A stretch of 36,936 nucleotides of DNA from positions 1 through 36,936 of the forward strand of contig NZ_CAJUCP010000051.1 in NCBI RefSeq assembly GCF_910585425.1. Direction: 5' to 3'. Position numbers and translations under genes: made by a program. The DNA comes from an uncultured Acetatifactor sp. GTDB lineage: Bacteria; Bacillota; Clostridia; Lachnospirales; Lachnospiraceae. The notes under the pieces are model-generated. The model had not been told where the DNA came from, made no database searches, and saw only the letters and a list, made by a program, of their open reading frames with translations. This document shows, piece after piece, positions 34,713 to 36,936 of the stretch; the first letter of the stretch is position 1, and every line of letters begins with the position of its first letter.

Positions 34713-36936
34713 ATGGAGCTGTTCAAACTGTTCGGGTCGATATTCATAGATACGGATGCCGCGGAGAAGAGCATGCAGAAGGTGGAGCAGGCTGCGGAAG
34801 ACTTCATGACTAAATTCGGCAGCGGAATTGAAAAGGCCGGCGAAAGGATTGAGAAGTTCGGCGACAAGATGTCCTCTACAGGTAAGAAGATGACATTGGG
34901 CGTCACGACGCCTCTTGTGGCTCTCGGGACAAAAGCGATAAGCACTGCAGCGGATTTCGAAGCGGCGATGTCGGAGGTAGGTGCTATTTCTGGAGCGACA
35001 GGAGACGATCTTGCCGCGCTGCGGGACAAGGCGGAGGAAATGGGAAAGACCACGAAATTCTCCGCAGGCGAATCTGCGGAGGCGCTGAAGTACATGGCCA
35101 TGGCTGGATGGGACACCAACGATATGCTGGATGGCCTGGAAGGAATCATGAACCTTGCTGCGGCTTCCGGGGAAGATTTGGGTATCACCTCGGATATCGT
35201 GACGGACTCGTTGACGGCTTTCGGGCTATCCGCTTCGGACAGCGAGCATTTCGCGGATCTTTTGGCGCAGGCTTCCAGCAATGCCAACACGAATGTGAAG
35301 ATGATGGGCGAGACGTTCAAATATGTCGCGCCCGTGGCCGGTGCACTGGGCTTCTCGGCTGAAGATACGGCACTGGCGGTGGGCCTGATGGCCAATAGCG
35401 GCATAAAGGCTTCCCAGGCAGGTACATCCCTCAGGGCCTCGTTGACGAACCTGGCAAAACCCACTGATGAGATGGTGGGGATGATGGTCTCCTTGGGTCT
35501 GGCTACGGAGGAGACTGCCACCGTCATTGATGAGGGGAAGCTGCAGAAGGCTCAGACAAAAGTCGAGAACAAGACCATCGACATGCAGAAGGCTCAGATT
35601 AAGTACAATGAGGCAGTGGGGAAGTATGGCGCCAGCTCTTCCCAGGCTCAGACGGCAGCCCTGAACCTTGAGAAGGCTCAGAACAACCTGGAAGCCGCCA
35701 TCAATGATCTGAACGCGGCACAGGAAGGTGAGATAGAGACCACAGGGATACAGAACCATCTGCTGGTGGACAGCGAGGGGAACACGAAGTCCCTGCGGGA
35801 GGTGATGCTGGCGCTGCGGGATGCCTTTTCGGATTTGTCCCAGGAGGAACAGGCTCAGGCGGCAGCCACTCTGTTCGGGAAAGAGGCCATGTCCGGGATG
35901 CTCGCCGTCATCAATGCAAGTGAAGAGGACTTCAACAGCCTTGCTGCGGCTATAGATTCTTCGGATGGCGCGGCCAAGGAAATGGCAGATACCATGAACG
36001 ATAACCTGAACGGCCAGATTACTTTACTGAAGTCCCAGGTGGAGGCGCTGTTCATCCAATTTGTGGAGCTTGTCATGCCGTACCTGAAGCAGGGGGTCGA
36101 ATGGCTCTCTGCGGTATGCGACTGGATTGCCGGGCTGGACGATGGGACGAAAGGGCTGATTATCAGAATCGGCCTTTTGGCGGCGGCAGCTGGGCCATTG
36201 CTTACGATTTTCGGAAAGGGTATTTCCGTAATCGGGAGCATCGTCTCTGTCGGAGGCAAGCTTGTCAGCGGGGTGGGCAGCATCCTAAAGATAGGCAGCA
36301 AGCTTTCCGGCGGAATCAGCAGTATCATCAAGATAGGGGGCGGCCTGGTCACGGGTGCCACGAAATTGTTTGGGCTGTTCAGCACAGCGGCTTCCTTCAT
36401 CGGGACGACGCTGATTCCGGCCATAGCTTCGATTGGGGCTCCGGTATTGGCTGTAATAGGCGTGATTACTGCCTTAGTGGCCGCTGGTGTCGCATTGTAC
36501 AAGAACTGGGATGAGATATGCGCATGGGCCGGCAAGGCATGGGGCGCAATTAAGGACACGATAGGCGGTGCGATTGATGGTGTCATAGGATTCCTTTCCG
36601 ATTTGAAGGAGAAAGCTTCGGAGAAGTTCCATGAAATGGCAGAGAAGGTCAGCAGTAAGGCAGAGGAGCTGAAGGAGAAGGCAGTCAGCAAATTCGAGGA
36701 GCTGCGCGACAAGGCTTCGGAGAAGGTGGCATCCCTGAAGGAGAAGGCAGTCAACAAGTTCGAGGAGCTGAAAGAGAAGGCTTCGGAGAAGGTGGCATCC
36801 CTGAAGGAGAGGGCGGTCAGCAAATTCGAGGAGCTGCGCGACAAGGCTTCGGAGAAAGTGGAGTCGCTGAAGGAGAAGGCAGTCAACAAGTTCGAGGAGC
36901 TGAAAGAGAAGGCTTCGGAGAAGGTGGCATCCCTGA
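34713..36936 (+). CDS. Tail tape measure protein, N-terminal 741 residues
   Basis: The frame begins at ATG 34713 and is open to the window's edge. It starts MELFKLFGSIFIDTDAAEKSMQKVEQAAED, then the TP901-type core (FEAAMSEVGAISGATGDDLAALRDKAEEMGKTTKFSAGESAEALKYMAMAG; FGLSASDSEHFADLLAQASSNANT). Hydrophobic segments about residues 480-600 are the membrane-active part. From about 36669 a 22-residue repeat begins. This protein sets tail length and takes part in DNA entry. No lysozyme or peptidase domain is seen in the visible part; the rest lies outside. Confidence 0.93.
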   Translation, partial: MELFKLFGSIFIDTDAAEKSMQKVEQAAEDFMTKFGSGIEKAGERIEKFGDKMSSTGKKMTLGVTTPLVALGTKAISTAADFEAAMSEVGAISGATGDDLAALRDKAEEMGKTTKFSAGESAEALKYMAMAGWDTNDMLDGLEGIMNLAAASGEDLGITSDIVTDSLTAFGLSASDSEHFADLLAQASSNANTNVKMMGETFKYVAPVAGALGFSAEDTALAVGLMANSGIKASQAGTSLRASLTNLAKPTDEMVGMMVSLGLATEETATVIDEGKLQKAQTKVENKTIDMQKAQIKYNEAVGKYGASSSQAQTAALNLEKAQNNLEAAINDLNAAQEGEIETTGIQNHLLVDSEGNTKSLREVMLALRDAFSDLSQEEQAQAAATLFGKEAMSGMLAVINASEEDFNSLAAAIDSSDGAAKEMADTMNDNLNGQITLLKSQVEALFIQFVELVMPYLKQGVEWLSAVCDWIAGLDDGTKGLIIRIGLLAAAAGPLLTIFGKGISVIGSIVSVGGKLVSGVGSILKIGSKLSGGISSIIKIGGGLVTGATKLFGLFSTAASFIGTTLIPAIASIGAPVLAVIGVITALVAAGVALYKNWDEICAWAGKAWGAIKDTIGGAIDGVIGFLSDLKEKASEKFHEMAEKVSSKAEELKEKAVSKFEELRDKASEKVASLKEKAVNKFEELKEKASEKVASLKERAVSKFEELRDKASEKVESLKEKAVNKFEELKEKASEKVASL
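36669..36936 (+). repeat. 66-bp repeat in tape measure gene (132-bp higher order)
   Basis: The CTGAAGGAG-type boundary recurs at 36669, 36735, 36801, 36867 and 36933, exactly 66 bp apart. Units alternate: one has SKFEELRDKASEKV, the next NKFEELKEKASEKV, so the true unit is near 132 bp. A weaker copy begins about 36604. Each unit encodes two 11-residue amphipathic segments. The array runs off the window. Confidence 0.9.

Larger units (their letters stand above)
8616..36936. mobile_element. Integrated siphovirus-like prophage, left part
   Basis: Integrase, CI/Cro switch, replication genes, late regulator, terminase, HK97-type head genes and tail genes follow each other in classic temperate-phage order. 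The left end lies between the tRNA-Leu region and the integrase stop (8554-8699). The exact attL core cannot be set because attR lies beyond the right edge. Lysis genes and tail tip are also out of view. Coding density is high and modules are intact, so the phage may be functional. Confidence 0.9.

Noticed and set aside
35855..36889. Leftward 344-codon open frame in the tape measure gene
   Set aside because: Antisense of the repeat and hydrophobic region; its apparent repeats only mirror the 66-bp array.

Overview
The window reads as chromosome of a Gram-positive anaerobe of the Clostridia, most likely a Lachnospiraceae member. The signs are strong AGGAGG-type ribosome binding sites, occasional TTG/GTG starts, fairly GC-rich genes with an AT-richer stretch in the first 1.1 kb, and host genes of types common in gut Firmicutes. 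I had no database access, so all family names rest on motifs and recalled family features.

Layout. (1) 1-4.9 kb, host: the end of an HD-domain protein, a broken HAD-type fragment, then a same-strand run: flavodoxin-type oxidoreductase, S51-type peptidase, ANT(6)-type nucleotidyltransferase, Cof-type HAD phosphatase, APH(6)-type kinase and a GNAT acetyltransferase. Three are of types that modify aminoglycosides or similar small molecules. (2) 4.9-5.4 kb, non-coding: a large imperfect palindrome and a 38-bp tandem repeat of small dyads. (3) 5.4-8.6 kb: a coiled-coil protein of unknown function, a leftward tRNA operon (Arg-His-Gln-Lys) with clear promoter and terminator, a MATE transporter, and a rightward tRNA-Leu(TAG).

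(4) From about 8.6 kb to the right edge lies a long-tailed (HK97-type head, siphovirus-like) prophage, integrated next to tRNA-Leu. The leftward lysogeny arm holds a tyrosine integrase, a candidate small RNA, an Rpn/PD-(D/E)XK nuclease, a frameshifted zinc-ribbon membrane protein, an ImmA/IrrE-like protease and a CI-type repressor. A switch at 12.54-12.90 kb has two divergent promoters and three related dyad operators. The rightward early region (12.7-25.8 kb) holds a Cro-like protein, many small or unknown proteins, a degenerate RNase H-fold protein, a PcfJ-like protein, a large zinc-ribbon/HTH protein, a replisome organizer, a D12-class adenine methylase, an ASCH-type protein, HNH nucleases and an ArpU/sigma-like late regulator. 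It ends at a terminator.

The late region (25.9-36.9 kb) runs in classic order: HNH, small and large terminase, portal, ClpP-type protease, capsid, connector, head closure, gp10-like neck protein, tail terminator, major tail protein, tail chaperones G and G-T joined by a -1 frameshift, and a tape measure protein that runs off the edge. No attR, lysis genes or tail tip are in view.

The strongest points for follow-up are the operator set, the G-T frameshift signal, the 66/132-bp hendecad-like repeat in the tape measure gene, a GTTGC-N6-GCAAC palindrome seen four times only in the prophage, a compact candidate sRNA behind the integrase, an early-region leftward gene with its own promoter, and an A-tract frameshift in a zinc-ribbon gene.
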